Shown in pieces: positions 1 to 9,332 of a stretch of 64,000 nucleotides of DNA. The stretch lies in NCBI RefSeq assembly GCF_000423925.1, contig NZ_AUIX01000017.1:81556-145555 (forward strand), in the 5' to 3' direction. The first letter of the stretch is position 1; every line of letters starts with the position of its first letter. The stretch comes from Butyrivibrio sp. VCD2006. Its GTDB lineage: Bacteria; Bacillota; Clostridia; Lachnospirales; Lachnospiraceae. The notes below the pieces were generated by a model. That model was not told where the DNA came from. It searched no databases and was given only the letters and a program-made list of their open reading frames with translations. A program made the translations under genes and the position numbers.

Positions 1-878
1 TGATAGCCAGTATGACTGCTATGATAGTTAACTTTATATTCAACTTCATCCTTATCTTTGGACATTTCGGCTTTCCTAAGCTAGGAGTGGCCGGTGCAGC
101 AATTGCAACTGTTATTTCAAGATTTGTAGAAGTTGGAATAGTAGTTATTGTAGGACATGTGCAAAGTGATAAATATCCGTTTTTGACGAATGTTTACAAG
201 AATTTTCATGTTCCGCGCAATATGATTTGGCCCATAATGTCTAAAAGCCTTCCGCTTTTAGCTAATGAGTTCATGTGGAGCATGGGACAGGCAGTGCTTC
301 TTCAGAGCTATTCCATCAGGGGAATAGAGGTTATTGCAGCTATGAATATCGCCAATACCATAGCACAGATATTCAATGAAGTATTCATATCTCTCGGCAA
401 TTCGACGTCTATTGTTGTTGGGCAGGAGCTAGGGGCAGAGCATTACTTAAATGCCAGAAAATACGCCTGGAGAATGGCTACGTTAAGTGTAGCAAGCTGC
501 TTTGTTATGGGAACTTTACTGTTTTTAGTAGCACCCGTTATTCCTCAGATATACAATACAGAGCCTGAAATAAGGAATCTTGCAATGCAGTTTATTAGAG
601 TTGTAGCGGTAGTTATGCCGGTAAATGCATTTGCTAACGTTTCATATTTCACTCTCCGTTCAGGTGGAAAATCGCTGGTTACATTCCTGTTTGACAGCTG
701 CTTTACATGGGTTGTCAGCGTGCCGGTTTCACGAATTCTTGCAGGTTATCTTGTAATGCCGGTGGCAGTCGTTTTCTTCTGCGTCTGCTCGCTTGAACTT
801 ATAAAGAGTACAATAGGGTTCATTTTAGTAAAAAAAGGCGTCTGGGTGCGAAATATTGTCAATAGAGATAATTCATAA
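1..878 (+). CDS. MATE-family multidrug/cation exporter, C-terminal part
   Basis: This is the C-terminal part of a MATE-type membrane exporter, a family that expels drugs or metabolites using Na+ or H+ gradients. The frame is open back to the window edge, so the N-terminus lies outside. About 290 residues are visible, dominated by hydrophobic segments that fit the last six or seven of the usual twelve helices. The GMxW/GQAVL-type helix, the NxxNxxSxxVGQELGA-like segment and the late RSGGKSLVTFLFD stretch resemble the NorM/DinF side of the family. A terminator follows the stop codon. Substrate cannot be told from sequence. Confidence 0.85.
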   Translation, partial: IASMTAMIVNFIFNFILIFGHFGFPKLGVAGAAIATVISRFVEVGIVVIVGHVQSDKYPFLTNVYKNFHVPRNMIWPIMSKSLPLLANEFMWSMGQAVLLQSYSIRGIEVIAAMNIANTIAQIFNEVFISLGNSTSIVVGQELGAEHYLNARKYAWRMATLSVASCFVMGTLLFLVAPVIPQIYNTEPEIRNLAMQFIRVVAVVMPVNAFANVSYFTLRSGGKSLVTFLFDSCFTWVVSVPVSRILAGYLVMPVAVVFFCVCSLELIKSTIGFILVKKGVWVRNIVNRDNS

Positions 879-919
879 CGTCCGAGTAATATAGCACTAA
901 CTTTAATAAAGATTTTATA

Positions 920-962
920 AAGCATACCTCACAATTTTGAATTGATGTGGTATGCTTTTTTA
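920..962 (+). terminator. Intrinsic terminator after MATE gene
   Basis: AAGCATACC at 920-928 pairs with GGTATGCTT at 949-957. An inner AATT/AATT pairing extends the stem, and a T-run follows immediately. It ends the MATE transcript before the HD-domain gene. Confidence 0.85.
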
Positions 963-1040
963 TATCACTAGAGAGAATTTCGCATGCGAAATCCTTTCTC
1001 ATGACGATTGGTATAGACAATGACTTTAGAGGAGAAGGCC

Positions 1041-1697
1041 ATGGATTCAGTAAAACCGGAATGGATCCTTAATGAGAAGTTTTTCTCTGAGGATCACATG
1101 TTTACGCGGCTTATGGGACATGCAATTGAAGAAAATCTCTCCGAAACATATCAGGCGCTTTATTATGCCAGAGATAAGCATGCAGGGCAGTCCCGTAAGA
1201 AGAGTCCGTTCACGAGGGAACATATACCATATATAACGCATCCTCTTATGATGGCGTGTCATGCACACGCTATGGGAATAAAGGACGATAAAGTCCTTGC
1301 TACGGTTCTTCTTCATGATGTATGTGAGGATTGTGGTGTAAAACCTGAAAATTTGCCCTTTTCAGCGCCTGTAAGACACTCGGTGGCATTATTGACCAAA
1401 CCGAAGGGTTATAAGGGCTCTGATGACGAAAAAAGGCGATATTACGATGGTATAGCCACTGACAGTACGGCATCGATCGTTAAGGCACTGGACAGATGCA
1501 ATAATGTAAGCTTTATGTCCATGTCCTTTACAAGGGAGAAGATAATAGCTTATGTAGAGGAGACGGAAGAATACGTTTATCCGCTTTTGGAGCATATTAA
1601 GCATGATGATATTATCTATAATGATGCTGTTTTTCTGATAAAATATCAGCTTAAAAGTACCATCGAGACAATAAAATCGTTCATAATAAGTGAATAG
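1041..1697 (+). CDS. HD-domain (RelA/SpoT hydrolase-like) phosphohydrolase
   Basis: The protein (about 218 residues) looks like the stand-alone HD hydrolase fold seen in the N-terminal part of RelA/SpoT enzymes, metal-dependent phosphohydrolases acting on (p)ppGpp-like nucleotides. The metal site can be traced as a His in the ITHPL segment, the pair in LLHDVCED, and an Asp in the later LDRCNN segment. There is no synthetase domain. An upstream in-frame ATG at 1020 was passed over because a good Shine-Dalgarno sequence (GGAGAAGG, 1031-1038) lies between it and the ATG at 1041. The gene is monocistronic, flanked by terminators. The substrate is inferred from the family only. Confidence 0.7.
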   Translation: MDSVKPEWILNEKFFSEDHMFTRLMGHAIEENLSETYQALYYARDKHAGQSRKKSPFTREHIPYITHPLMMACHAHAMGIKDDKVLATVLLHDVCEDCGVKPENLPFSAPVRHSVALLTKPKGYKGSDDEKRRYYDGIATDSTASIVKALDRCNNVSFMSMSFTREKIIAYVEETEEYVYPLLEHIKHDDIIYNDAVFLIKYQLKSTIETIKSFIISE

Positions 1698-1733
1698 ATA
1701 ACAGAATAATAAATATCATGTGATATAAAACAC

Positions 1734-1770
1734 AAATCCCCGCAGAAAAGCTTAATCTGCGGGGATTTTT
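1734..1770. terminator. Bidirectional terminator between convergent genes
   Basis: AAATCCCCGCAGA (1734-1746) pairs with TCTGCGGGGATTT (1756-1768), giving a perfect 13-bp stem with T-runs on both strands. It sits between the HD-domain gene and the end of the GH94 gene. Confidence 0.92.
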
Positions 1771-1805
1771 AGAGGATAGAAAAAAGGAAGGATTAGCGAT
1801 TTTTA

Positions 1806-4238
1806 TCAGCCCATAATGGCTTCAACGTTATACTCCTTAACGGAAGGATCGTGAGGAATTACTGTACCTTCGATCTCTGTGCCGTTTACAATAAGCTTCT
1901 TAATACCCTTCTGTGCACCATTTGTCTTAACAGAGATGTTGTATGTGGTGCCTCTGTATTTTCTTGTAAGTTCGAAATCGCCAAAGTCAGCAGGAACACA
2001 AGGATCAACGGATAATCCCTTATGTGTGGGATAAATTCCGAGGATATACTGTGAAATGTTAACAAAGGTCCATGCTGCTGTACCTGTGAGCCAGCTGTTC
2101 TTACCCTGACCGAAGAACTTAGCATCTCTTCCGGCAACCATCTGAGAGTAAACATAAGGCTCTGTGCAGTGTACATCACTGATTTCCTCAACGTAAGCAG
2201 GGCATGTCTTCTTGTAGATCTCGAATGCTCTGTCGCCGTGGCCGAGAACTGTCTCTGCGATTGAAACCCAAGGGTTGTTGTGGCAGAAGATACCGGCGTT
2301 CTCTTTGTATCCCGGAGGATATGAGCTAACTTCACCAAGCTCTAAGTGGTACTCTGTGTAAGCGGGCTGAAGGATCATTACACCATACTTGGTATCAAGA
2401 CGCTCTTCAACACTCTTAAGTGCCTTCTCTGCGAGGCCTTCCTTAACACCGATGCCTGCAAGTACACAGAAGCCCTGGGGCTCAATGTAGATCTGGCCTT
2501 CCTTACACTCATGTGATCCAACCTTATTGGAATGTGCATCGTAAGCACGAACGAACCATTCGCCGTCCCAACCTGCTGTGCAAACAGCGTCATACATCTT
2601 CTTAACTTCAGCGCGAGCTCTCTCAGCCTCAGCGTTGTCGCCCTTAAGCTCACATAACTGAGCGTATTCTTCACCATATTTAACAAACATGCCTGCGATG
2701 AAAACAGACTCAGCAACGGGGCCTTCACTGGGACCAAAGGTCTGGAAGGATTCACCGGGATGAGCTGAGAAGCAGTTGAGGTTCAGGCAGTCATTCCAGT
2801 CTGCACGTCCGATAAGAGGCAGATCGTGAGGACCCTTGTGGTTAACGATGTAGTCGAAGCTTCTCTTAAGGTGGTTCATAAGAGGTGTAGCAACGCTCAT
2901 ATCGTTGTCAAAAGGTACTGTCTCATCAAGGATTGACATATCACCTGTTTCTCTAATATATGCGCTGGTACCTGCGATCAGCCAAAGCGGATCATCATTG
3001 AAGCCTGAACCGATGTCTGAATTACCCTTCTTTGTAAGAGGCTGGTACTGGTGGTATGCGCTACCATCCTGGAACTGAGTAGAAGCGATATCAATGATAC
3101 GCTCTCTTGCTCTGTCAGGAATAAGGTGTACAAATCCGAGAAGATCCTGGCAAGAATCTCTAAAGCCCATTCCACGGCCGATACCTGACTCATAATATGA
3201 AGCAGAACGTGACATGTTGAATGTAACCATGCACTGATACTGATTCCAGATGTTAACCATACGGTCAACCTTTTCATTGGAAGACTTGATGTGGTAGATG
3301 GAAAGAAGGTTGTCCCAGTATGCTCTGAGCTCTGCAAGAGCCTTCTCAACATCAGCATCTGACTGATAGCGAGCAAGCATCTCGTTTGCGGGCTTCTTGT
3401 TGATGATGCCGTGTGACTCCCACTTCTGATCCTCGGGATTCTCAACATATCCGAGAACGAAGTTATATGTCTTGGTCTCACCGGGAGCAAGTGTTATGTT
3501 AATCTGATGTGCAGCGATGGGAGACCAGCCGCTTGCTACAGAATCTGTAAGCTTTCCTGCGAAAACTGCATCCGGATGATCCGGTCCGTTATAAGCTCCA
3601 AGGAATGCATCACGGCTTGTGTCGATAGCATCAACCTTGGTATTTACTGAATATACGGCGTAGTGATTACGTCTCTCACGGTACTCTGTTTTATGGAAAA
3701 TAGTAGAATCTACGATCTCTACCTCACCTGTGCTGAGGTTACGCTGGAAGTTCTTCATATCATCATCTGCGTTCCAGAGACACCACTCTACATATGAAAA
3801 GAGCTGGATTGTCTTCTCAGATGAGTCGTTATTTGTGATCTCTACATGAGAAATCTCACATGTATCACTCATAGGAACAAATGTAAGAACAGAAGCCTTA
3901 ACATTGTTCTTCTCAGATGTGAACTTACTATATCCTATACCATGACGGCACTCATAGGAATCAAGCTCAGTCTTAACAGGCTGCCAACCGGGATTCCAAA
4001 CAGTATCGCCATCCTTAATATAGAAATACTTACCATTGTTATCATAAGGTACGTTATTGTAACGATATCTTGTGAGACGCAGAAGCTTAGCGTCCTTGTA
4101 AAAAGAATAACCACCGCAAGTATTAGATAAGAGAGTAAAGAAATCCTTATTACCAAGGTAATTTATCCAGGGTAAAGGAGTTTTGGGGGTGGTTATTACG
4201 TATTCGCGGTTTTTATCATCGAAAAATCCGTATTTCAT
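1806..4238 (-). CDS. Cellobiose phosphorylase, GH94
   Basis: Cytoplasmic GH94 phosphorylase, most like cellobiose phosphorylase, which splits cellobiose with phosphate into glucose 1-phosphate and glucose and so saves an ATP. The 810-residue length matches clostridial cellobiose phosphorylases. The catalytic motif [10 protein letters not shown] is at about 477-486, with Asp483 as the expected general acid. The N-terminal half is the usual beta-sandwich, followed by an (alpha/alpha)6 barrel with [18 protein letters not shown] near 348-365. There is no signal peptide. A strong AGGAGG site precedes the ATG. It is divergent from a LacI-type gene and probably co-regulated with the binding protein and permeases beyond it. 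Cellodextrin or another beta-glucoside phosphorylase specificity is possible but less likely given the close match. Confidence 0.92.
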   Translation of the reverse strand: MKYGFFDDKNREYVITTPKTPLPWINYLGNKDFFTLLSNTCGGYSFYKDAKLLRLTRYRYNNVPYDNNGKYFYIKDGDTVWNPGWQPVKTELDSYECRHGIGYSKFTSEKNNVKASVLTFVPMSDTCEISHVEITNNDSSEKTIQLFSYVEWCLWNADDDMKNFQRNLSTGEVEIVDSTIFHKTEYRERRNHYAVYSVNTKVDAIDTSRDAFLGAYNGPDHPDAVFAGKLTDSVASGWSPIAAHQINITLAPGETKTYNFVLGYVENPEDQKWESHGIINKKPANEMLARYQSDADVEKALAELRAYWDNLLSIYHIKSSNEKVDRMVNIWNQYQCMVTFNMSRSASYYESGIGRGMGFRDSCQDLLGFVHLIPDRARERIIDIASTQFQDGSAYHQYQPLTKKGNSDIGSGFNDDPLWLIAGTSAYIRETGDMSILDETVPFDNDMSVATPLMNHLKRSFDYIVNHKGPHDLPLIGRADWNDCLNLNCFSAHPGESFQTFGPSEGPVAESVFIAGMFVKYGEEYAQLCELKGDNAEAERARAEVKKMYDAVCTAGWDGEWFVRAYDAHSNKVGSHECKEGQIYIEPQGFCVLAGIGVKEGLAEKALKSVEERLDTKYGVMILQPAYTEYHLELGEVSSYPPGYKENAGIFCHNNPWVSIAETVLGHGDRAFEIYKKTCPAYVEEISDVHCTEPYVYSQMVAGRDAKFFGQGKNSWLTGTAAWTFVNISQYILGIYPTHKGLSVDPCVPADFGDFELTRKYRGTTYNISVKTNGAQKGIKKLIVNGTEIEGTVIPHDPSVKEYNVEAIMG

Positions 4239-4259
4239 CGTAAATCCTCCTAAAAAAAT

Positions 4260-4273
4260 CTTAAACGATTAAG
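4260..4273. promoter_or_regulatory. LacI-family operator-like palindrome in GH94 leader
   Basis: CTTAAACGATTAAG is a near-perfect 14-bp palindrome (12 of 14 positions) centred on CG, typical of LacI/GalR operators. It lies about 20-30 bases downstream of the predicted start point of the GH94 transcript, so bound repressor would act as a roadblock. Its AAACGATT core recurs at 4530-4537. Confidence 0.6.
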
Positions 4274-4291
4274 CGTCATTAGCTATTGTCG

Positions 4292-4320
4292 ATTATAAAG
4301 GGAAAGTTGATAGAATTCAA
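4292..4320 (-). promoter_or_regulatory. Sigma-70/SigA promoter for GH94 gene
   Basis: On the minus strand TTGAAT (4315-4320) and TATAAT (4292-4297) are separated by exactly 17 bases, a near-consensus housekeeping promoter reading into the cellobiose phosphorylase gene. Confidence 0.75.
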
Positions 4321-4490
4321 GAAAAAAAAGAAACAATAAAAATATGGGGTTTCGCAAAGGTTTTCGTAAAAAATGAGCGATTTTAACCTATTTATGATTA
4401 TTTATGGAAATATTAATAAATTTTTAAGTTTCAAATTTGTTGATAAGTAACAAAAAGATACAAATTGCACAACAAAATGAAAAAATCGTA

Positions 4491-4519
4491 TTGATTTGGT
4501 GGAAAATGTGTTGTATATT
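4491..4519 (+). promoter_or_regulatory. Sigma-70/SigA promoter for LacI-type regulator
   Basis: TTGATT (4491-4496) and TATATT (4514-4519) with a 17-base spacer, reading into the regulator gene. The operator at 4527-4540 covers the expected start point. Confidence 0.75.
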
Positions 4520-4526
4520 CAACTTA

Positions 4527-4540
4527 CGAAAACGATTTAG
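4527..4540. promoter_or_regulatory. LacI-family operator-like site at regulator start point
   Basis: CGAAAACGATTTAG shares the AAACGATT core and dyad centre with the site in the GH94 leader. Its position over the start point of the regulator gene suggests autorepression. Confidence 0.6.
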
Positions 4541-4558
4541 AAAATTTAAGGGGGATAG

Positions 4559-5590
4559 ATGGCAGCACGTAAAAGAGTTTCATTAAAAGATATAGCAGCT
4601 GCGTGCAAGGTATCTGTCGCTACAGTTTCAAAAGCGTTGAATGATCAGGCAGACATAGGACAGGAAACAAAAGATTATGTTCGCAGAACTGCCGAATCCA
4701 TGGGATATTTTCCTAATTTTGCCGCGAAGGCATTGAAAACAAACAGAACCTATAATATAGGACTTTTGTTTATGGATGATTCCCAAAGCGGATTAACCCA
4801 CAATTATTTTGCCAGAGTTATTGAGAGCTTTAAGAAGACGATCGAGGACAGAGGTTACGATCTTACTTTTATAAGTAACAACAGAAGCTCACAGGGATAT
4901 ATGTCCTACCTGGCACATGCACGATACAGGAATTTTGATGGCGTGGCAATAGCCTGTGTGGATTTTTATAATCCGGAGGTTGAGGAGCTCGTCAGAGGAA
5001 ACATACCAGTTGTTACGATTGACCATGTTTTCAACGACAGATCAGCCATTGTCTCGGATAACGTTCTTGGAATGAAGGATCTTCTTACATATATATATGA
5101 AAGAGGACACAGGAAGATAGCCTACATACATGGTACAGATTCAGCAGTTACACAGAGCCGACTGAAAAGCTTCTATAAAACAGCGTTGGATCTGGGGTTG
5201 GAAATTCCCGATGAGTATATTTATGAGGTTGAGTATCGTGATACTGTAGGGGCTCAGGAAGCAACGGAAAAACTTTTGGAGTTGGAAGACAGACCAACAT
5301 GCATATTATATCCGGATGATTTCGCAGCATTCGGTGGCATAAATGCACTAAAGAGCAAGGGTCTAAGAATACCGGATGATATTTCGATAGCTGCATATGA
5401 CGGAATCGATATCGCGATGAAGTACAGTCCGCAATTTACAACTATTGTTCAGGACACAGACCTTCTTGGAAGAAAAGCAGCTGAGAAATTGATCGATTCC
5501 ATTGAGAATCCCAGAACAACTCTCAGTGAGCAGGTGATAATACCGGGGCATCTCAACGAAGGTGAGACAGTAAAAAATCTACTTAATTAA
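4559..5590 (+). CDS. LacI/GalR-family transcriptional regulator
   Basis: A 343-residue repressor of the LacI family with an N-terminal helix-turn-helix (SLKDIAAACKVSVATVSKAL, about residues 8-27), a hinge helix near 50-60 and a periplasmic-binding-protein-like effector domain (from about 65; DDFAAFG and DISIAAYDG motifs in the second lobe). Start is supported by AAGGGGG just upstream. It lies between the GH94 gene and the sugar ABC genes, and LacI-like operators occur at both promoters of the divergent region. It therefore probably represses phosphorylase and transporter in the absence of a cellobiose-type inducer. The inducer is inferred from context only. Confidence 0.9.
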   Translation: MAARKRVSLKDIAAACKVSVATVSKALNDQADIGQETKDYVRRTAESMGYFPNFAAKALKTNRTYNIGLLFMDDSQSGLTHNYFARVIESFKKTIEDRGYDLTFISNNRSSQGYMSYLAHARYRNFDGVAIACVDFYNPEVEELVRGNIPVVTIDHVFNDRSAIVSDNVLGMKDLLTYIYERGHRKIAYIHGTDSAVTQSRLKSFYKTALDLGLEIPDEYIYEVEYRDTVGAQEATEKLLELEDRPTCILYPDDFAAFGGINALKSKGLRIPDDISIAAYDGIDIAMKYSPQFTTIVQDTDLLGRKAAEKLIDSIENPRTTLSEQVIIPGHLNEGETVKNLLN

Positions 5591-5595
5591 ATAGG

Positions 5596-5620
5596 TTTAA
5601 GACAGCAATGCTGTTTTAAA
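5596..5620 (+). other. Intercistronic hairpin between regulator and binding-protein genes
   Basis: TTTAAGACAGC (5596-5606) pairs with GCTGTTTTAAA (5610-5620) across a 3-base loop, allowing one G-U pair. The U-run is weak, so this may be a leaky terminator or a processing site that sets different expression of regulator and binding protein. Confidence 0.55.
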
Positions 5621-5667
5621 TAAATAACAATTCATTTCATTAATTTGAAAAGGGAGGTAAAAATTTC

Positions 5668-7152
5668 ATGAAAAGAAAGTTACTTGGTGTATTGCTTTCA
5701 ACATCTATGGTTACAGCCATGATCGCTGGATGCGGTGCGAAGACAGAGGCACCTGCAGCTAACGACACACCTGCAGCAGAGGAGCCTGCAGCTGAGGAGA
5801 CAGCTGAGGAACCCGCAGCAGAAGAGCCTGCAGCTGAAGAAGCAGCTGAAGAGACAGCTGAAGAGACAGCAGAGGAGCCCGCAGCAGAAGAGGCAACTGA
5901 GGAAGTTGCAGCTGACGAGGGTAAGGTTCTTAACATCTATGCTTGGAACGAAGAGTTCAAGTCAAGACTTACAGATCACTACAAGGGATATGAAGAGGTT
6001 GATGCTACACACGGTAAGATCGGTGATGTTGATGTAGTATGGAACATCACTCCCAGTGATGACAACGCATATCAGAACAACCTTGATGAGACACTTCTTA
6101 AGCAGGCTGATGCAGCTGCTGATGACAAGATCGATCTTTTCCTTGTTGAGGCTGACTACGCTCTTAAGTATGTAGATACAGATTACACAATGCCTATGGC
6201 TGATCTTGGTATCACAGATGCTGACCTTGCTGATCAGTATTCTTACACACAGGCAATCGTTACAGATAGCAACGGCAAGCTTAAGGGTTCTTCATGGCAG
6301 GCATGCTCAGCTGGTCTTATCTACAACCGTGAGGCTGCTAAGGAAGTTCTTGGAACAGACGATCCTGATGAAGTTCAGGCTGCAGTAGCTGATTGGGATA
6401 AGTATGTTGAGACAGCTAAGAAGGCTGAGGAAGCTGGCTACACAATGTGTTCTGTAAACGACACATATCGTACATATTCAAACAACGTATCCGGTAAGTG
6501 GGTTCAGGATGGCAAGCTTGTTATCGATGACAACCTTATGAACTGGATCAACGATTCTAAGGAACTTGTAGACGCTAAGGCTGAGAACACATACGACCTT
6601 TGGGGCGATGACTGGGCAAAGGGTAAGACACCCGATGGAAAGATCTTCTGCTACTTTGGACCCGCTTGGTTCTTCAACTTCTGTCTTGATGCTGATGCTG
6701 ATGGCACAATCGCTAACCAGGGTGGTTGGGGATACTGTGTAGGACCGCAGTCATACTTCTGGGGCGGCACATGGATCTGCGCAGCAACTGGTACAGACAA
6801 CGCTAGTCTTGTTAAGGATATCATCCTTACAATGACAACTGACAAGGATGTTCTTAAAGAGATCGCACAGCAGGATGCTGACTGTGTAAACAGCAAGACA
6901 GTTCTTGCAGAGCTCGCATCTGATGATTCTGGTAACCTTGCACTCCTTGGCGGACAGAACCCTTACAAGCAGCTTGCTGAGGGTGCTGAGAAGGTTGATC
7001 TTTCTAACCTTTCTGCATACGATCAGGGATGTAACGAAGAGTTCCAGAACGCAGCTAAGAACTACTTCGAAGGCAACGCTTCTCTTGACGAGGCTCTTGA
7101 GATCTTCAAGAAGGCTGTAGTTGAGAAGTATCCTGAGGTTACAGCTGACTGA
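5668..7152 (+). CDS. Sugar-binding lipoprotein of carbohydrate ABC transporter
   Basis: Extracellular solute-binding protein (family 1 type) that captures an oligosaccharide for the two permeases downstream. The 494-residue precursor starts with a lipoprotein signal (lipobox ending IAGCG, lipidated Cys22). A strongly acidic Ala/Glu/Pro-rich spacer of roughly 50 residues follows (about 25-76), then the binding domain begins at VLNIYAWNEEF. It is preceded by a good GGGAGG ribosome site. The neighbouring GH94 and LacI genes suggest cellobiose or cellodextrins as ligand. That assignment is inference. No ATPase gene accompanies it. Confidence 0.88.
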   Translation: MKRKLLGVLLSTSMVTAMIAGCGAKTEAPAANDTPAAEEPAAEETAEEPAAEEPAAEEAAEETAEETAEEPAAEEATEEVAADEGKVLNIYAWNEEFKSRLTDHYKGYEEVDATHGKIGDVDVVWNITPSDDNAYQNNLDETLLKQADAAADDKIDLFLVEADYALKYVDTDYTMPMADLGITDADLADQYSYTQAIVTDSNGKLKGSSWQACSAGLIYNREAAKEVLGTDDPDEVQAAVADWDKYVETAKKAEEAGYTMCSVNDTYRTYSNNVSGKWVQDGKLVIDDNLMNWINDSKELVDAKAENTYDLWGDDWAKGKTPDGKIFCYFGPAWFFNFCLDADADGTIANQGGWGYCVGPQSYFWGGTWICAATGTDNASLVKDIILTMTTDKDVLKEIAQQDADCVNSKTVLAELASDDSGNLALLGGQNPYKQLAEGAEKVDLSNLSAYDQGCNEEFQNAAKNYFEGNASLDEALEIFKKAVVEKYPEVTAD

Positions 7153-7205
7153 TTAAAAACTAATAGATAGGCATAAAGCCTGTGAATTAGATTATGAAGC
7201 TATTG

Positions 7206-7235
7206 CAGGGCGCATGGAGTTATCCACGCGCCCTG
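7206..7235 (+). other. Intercistronic stem-loop downstream of binding-protein gene
   Basis: CAGGGCGC (7206-7213) pairs with GCGCCCTG (7228-7235). After one mismatch an inner TGG/CCA pairing follows, with a 6-base loop. No U-run follows, so it resembles the RNA-stabilising or processing hairpins known between malE-type and malF-type genes and would favour high binding-protein to permease ratios. Confidence 0.65.
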
Positions 7236-7309
7236 TATAATGAAAAACTTTAATCTAACTTATCCGAAATACCCCAATATATTTTGGGAATAAAGAAAAG
7301 GGGATGCTT

Positions 7310-8218
7310 ATGAAAAAAAAGAGTAAAGTAGTAAGCTTCAATAAATGGGGATATATTTTCCTGATTCCTTTTGTTGTTGTTTACCTTATTTTCCAGATGG
7401 TGCCGCTCGTTACCACTGTATACAATTCTTTCTTTGAGAACTATCGTTCAGGTCTTACACAGATTGGACCTAATTTCGTAGGACTTAAAAATTATTTAAC
7501 AATTATCACAAACGGCGATCTGCCGACTTACACAGCCAATACTCTTATTATGTGGGTAATGGGCTTTGTGCCTCAGATCATTCTTTCACTTCTTCTTGGT
7601 GCATGGTTCACTGATCCTTCACTGAGACTTAAGGCACAGGGATTTTTCAAAACAGTTATTTATATGCCTAACCTTATCATGGCATCAGCTTTCTCAATGC
7701 TGTTCTTTACACTGTTTGCAACAACCGGCCCTATCAATTCACTGCTTTTACAGCTTGGTGTTATTAAAGAAGCATACCAGTTCATGTCTCATATTTGGTC
7801 AGTACGTTCACTGGTAGCATTTATGAACTGCGTTATGTGGTTTGGAAATACGACTATTCTTCTGATGGCCGGAATGATGGGTATCGACCCTTCACTTTTT
7901 GAGGCTGCTCAGGTTGATGGAGCTACGGCTACTCAGATTTTCTATAAAGTAACATTACCGCTGCTAAAGCCTATTCTTATCTTTGTTATGATTACATCAC
8001 TTATCGGTGGACTTCAGATGTTCGATGTTCCTCAGATCCTTACAAATGGTACCGGTGATCCGATGCGTTCATCAATGACACTGATCATGTATCTGAATAA
8101 GCATCTGTTCAGCAAGAACTACGGTCTTGGTGGTGCGCTTTCAGTATTTATGTTCATCATAACCGGTATACTCAGTCTTATTGTATTTAAGTTCACGGCT
8201 TCACCTGAAAAGAAATAA
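7310..8218 (+). CDS. Carbohydrate ABC transporter permease, MalF-type
   Basis: About 302 residues with six predicted membrane helices. The cytoplasmic EAA loop (FEAAQVDGATATQIFYKVTL) contacts the ATPase. It is one of the paired inner-membrane subunits that pass sugar delivered by the upstream lipoprotein. Two in-frame ATGs exist (7304 and 7310). The second is preferred because AAAAGGGG then sits at normal spacing. The ATPase is not encoded nearby and is presumably a shared MsmK/UgpC-type protein elsewhere, as is usual for this permease family in Firmicutes. Confidence 0.9.
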   Translation: MKKKSKVVSFNKWGYIFLIPFVVVYLIFQMVPLVTTVYNSFFENYRSGLTQIGPNFVGLKNYLTIITNGDLPTYTANTLIMWVMGFVPQIILSLLLGAWFTDPSLRLKAQGFFKTVIYMPNLIMASAFSMLFFTLFATTGPINSLLLQLGVIKEAYQFMSHIWSVRSLVAFMNCVMWFGNTTILLMAGMMGIDPSLFEAAQVDGATATQIFYKVTLPLLKPILIFVMITSLIGGLQMFDVPQILTNGTGDPMRSSMTLIMYLNKHLFSKNYGLGGALSVFMFIITGILSLIVFKFTASPEKK

Positions 8219-8272
8219 GACGAAAACAGGAGAGTAGCTTCTGTTACCAACAGTTTAAGAAAGGATAATCAT

Positions 8273-9169
8273 ATGGCAGCAAATACAACCACATTGGTGG
8301 CAAATACAAGCGTTATGGCTGGACAGAAAGAGAACGGAGCTTCTATCCATGCCAGAAGAATAATTGCATACGTTGTGCTGGGGCTTGTATCATTCCTTTG
8401 CTTGTTCTGGTTCTATGTACTTTTCATCAACTCAACCAGATCACATCAGGAACTGAGTGCAGGTTTTACAGCAATTCCCAGTACACATCTTGTAGAGAAC
8501 TGGGTTAACCTTAAAAATGGTACATTACCGATTTTTAATGGTATTCTCAATTCACTTTTGATAGCAGTTGTTACTGCAGTACTTTCAACATACTTTTCAA
8601 CAATGACAGCTTATGCTATCCATGCATATGACTTTAAATTAAAGAAATTTATGTTTACATTCATCCTTATGGTAATGATGATCCCTGCACAGGTTACAGC
8701 GCTCGGATTCCTGCAGTTGATCGGCAAGATGGGACTTGATGATTCATTTATTCCTCTTACAGTTCCTGCAATCGCAGCTCCTTCAGTATTCTTCTACATG
8801 AAGCAGTATATGGATTCAACACTTCCGCTTTCTCTTATTGAGGCAGCAAGAATCGACGGATCAGGCGAGTTCAGAACCTTTAACAGCATTGTATTACCTC
8901 TTATGAAGCCCGCTATCGCTGTACAGGCAATCTTCACTTTCGTAGGTAGCTGGAATAACTACTTCACACCTGCACTTGTGCTTCATACAGATACAAAGAA
9001 GACACTTCCTATCCTGATTGCACAGCTACGTGCAGCAGACTGGCTGAAGTTCGATATGGGACAGGTTTATGTAATGATTTCATTCTCAATCTTCCCTGTT
9101 ATCATTGTATATCTACTCCTTTCAAGATACATCGTTGGTGGTGTTACACTCGGTGGTGTAAAGGGTTGA
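8273..9169 (+). CDS. Carbohydrate ABC transporter permease, MalG-type
   Basis: A 298-residue MalG-type permease with six helices after a roughly 30-residue cytoplasmic tail. The EAA loop reads LIEAARIDGSGEFRTFNSIV. It partners with the MalF-type protein 54 bases upstream and ends in GGVTLGGVKG, a tail typical of this family. A pair of strong terminators follows, closing the regulator, binding-protein and permease unit. The neighbourhood suggests beta-glucan oligosaccharide transport. Confidence 0.9.
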   Translation: MAANTTTLVANTSVMAGQKENGASIHARRIIAYVVLGLVSFLCLFWFYVLFINSTRSHQELSAGFTAIPSTHLVENWVNLKNGTLPIFNGILNSLLIAVVTAVLSTYFSTMTAYAIHAYDFKLKKFMFTFILMVMMIPAQVTALGFLQLIGKMGLDDSFIPLTVPAIAAPSVFFYMKQYMDSTLPLSLIEAARIDGSGEFRTFNSIVLPLMKPAIAVQAIFTFVGSWNNYFTPALVLHTDTKKTLPILIAQLRAADWLKFDMGQVYVMISFSIFPVIIVYLLLSRYIVGGVTLGGVKG

Positions 9170-9217
9170 TATAAAAACATACGTTATACTTACTCTTTTT
9201 AAATAAGCGTTAGTACT

Positions 9218-9252
9218 AAAAAGCCACGGCATCCCCAATGCCGTGGCTTTTT
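9218..9252. terminator. Bidirectional terminator 1 after permease
   Basis: A perfect 15-bp inverted repeat: AAAAAGCCACGGCAT (9218-9232) with ATGCCGTGGCTTTTT (9238-9252), loop CCCCA. Confidence 0.93.
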
Positions 9253-9260
9253 ACCTATAT

Positions 9261-9295
9261 AAAAATCTCCGCTCATTTGATGAGCGGAGATTTTT
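9261..9295. terminator. Bidirectional terminator 2, before esterase-GH43 gene end
   Basis: A perfect 15-bp inverted repeat: AAAAATCTCCGCTCA (9261-9275) with TGAGCGGAGATTTTT (9281-9295), loop TTTGA. Together with the first terminator it separates convergent transcripts. Confidence 0.93.
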
Positions 9296-9332
9296 TAGCT
9301 ATTAAACTAGTCGTTTATATCTAAGTTATTTA

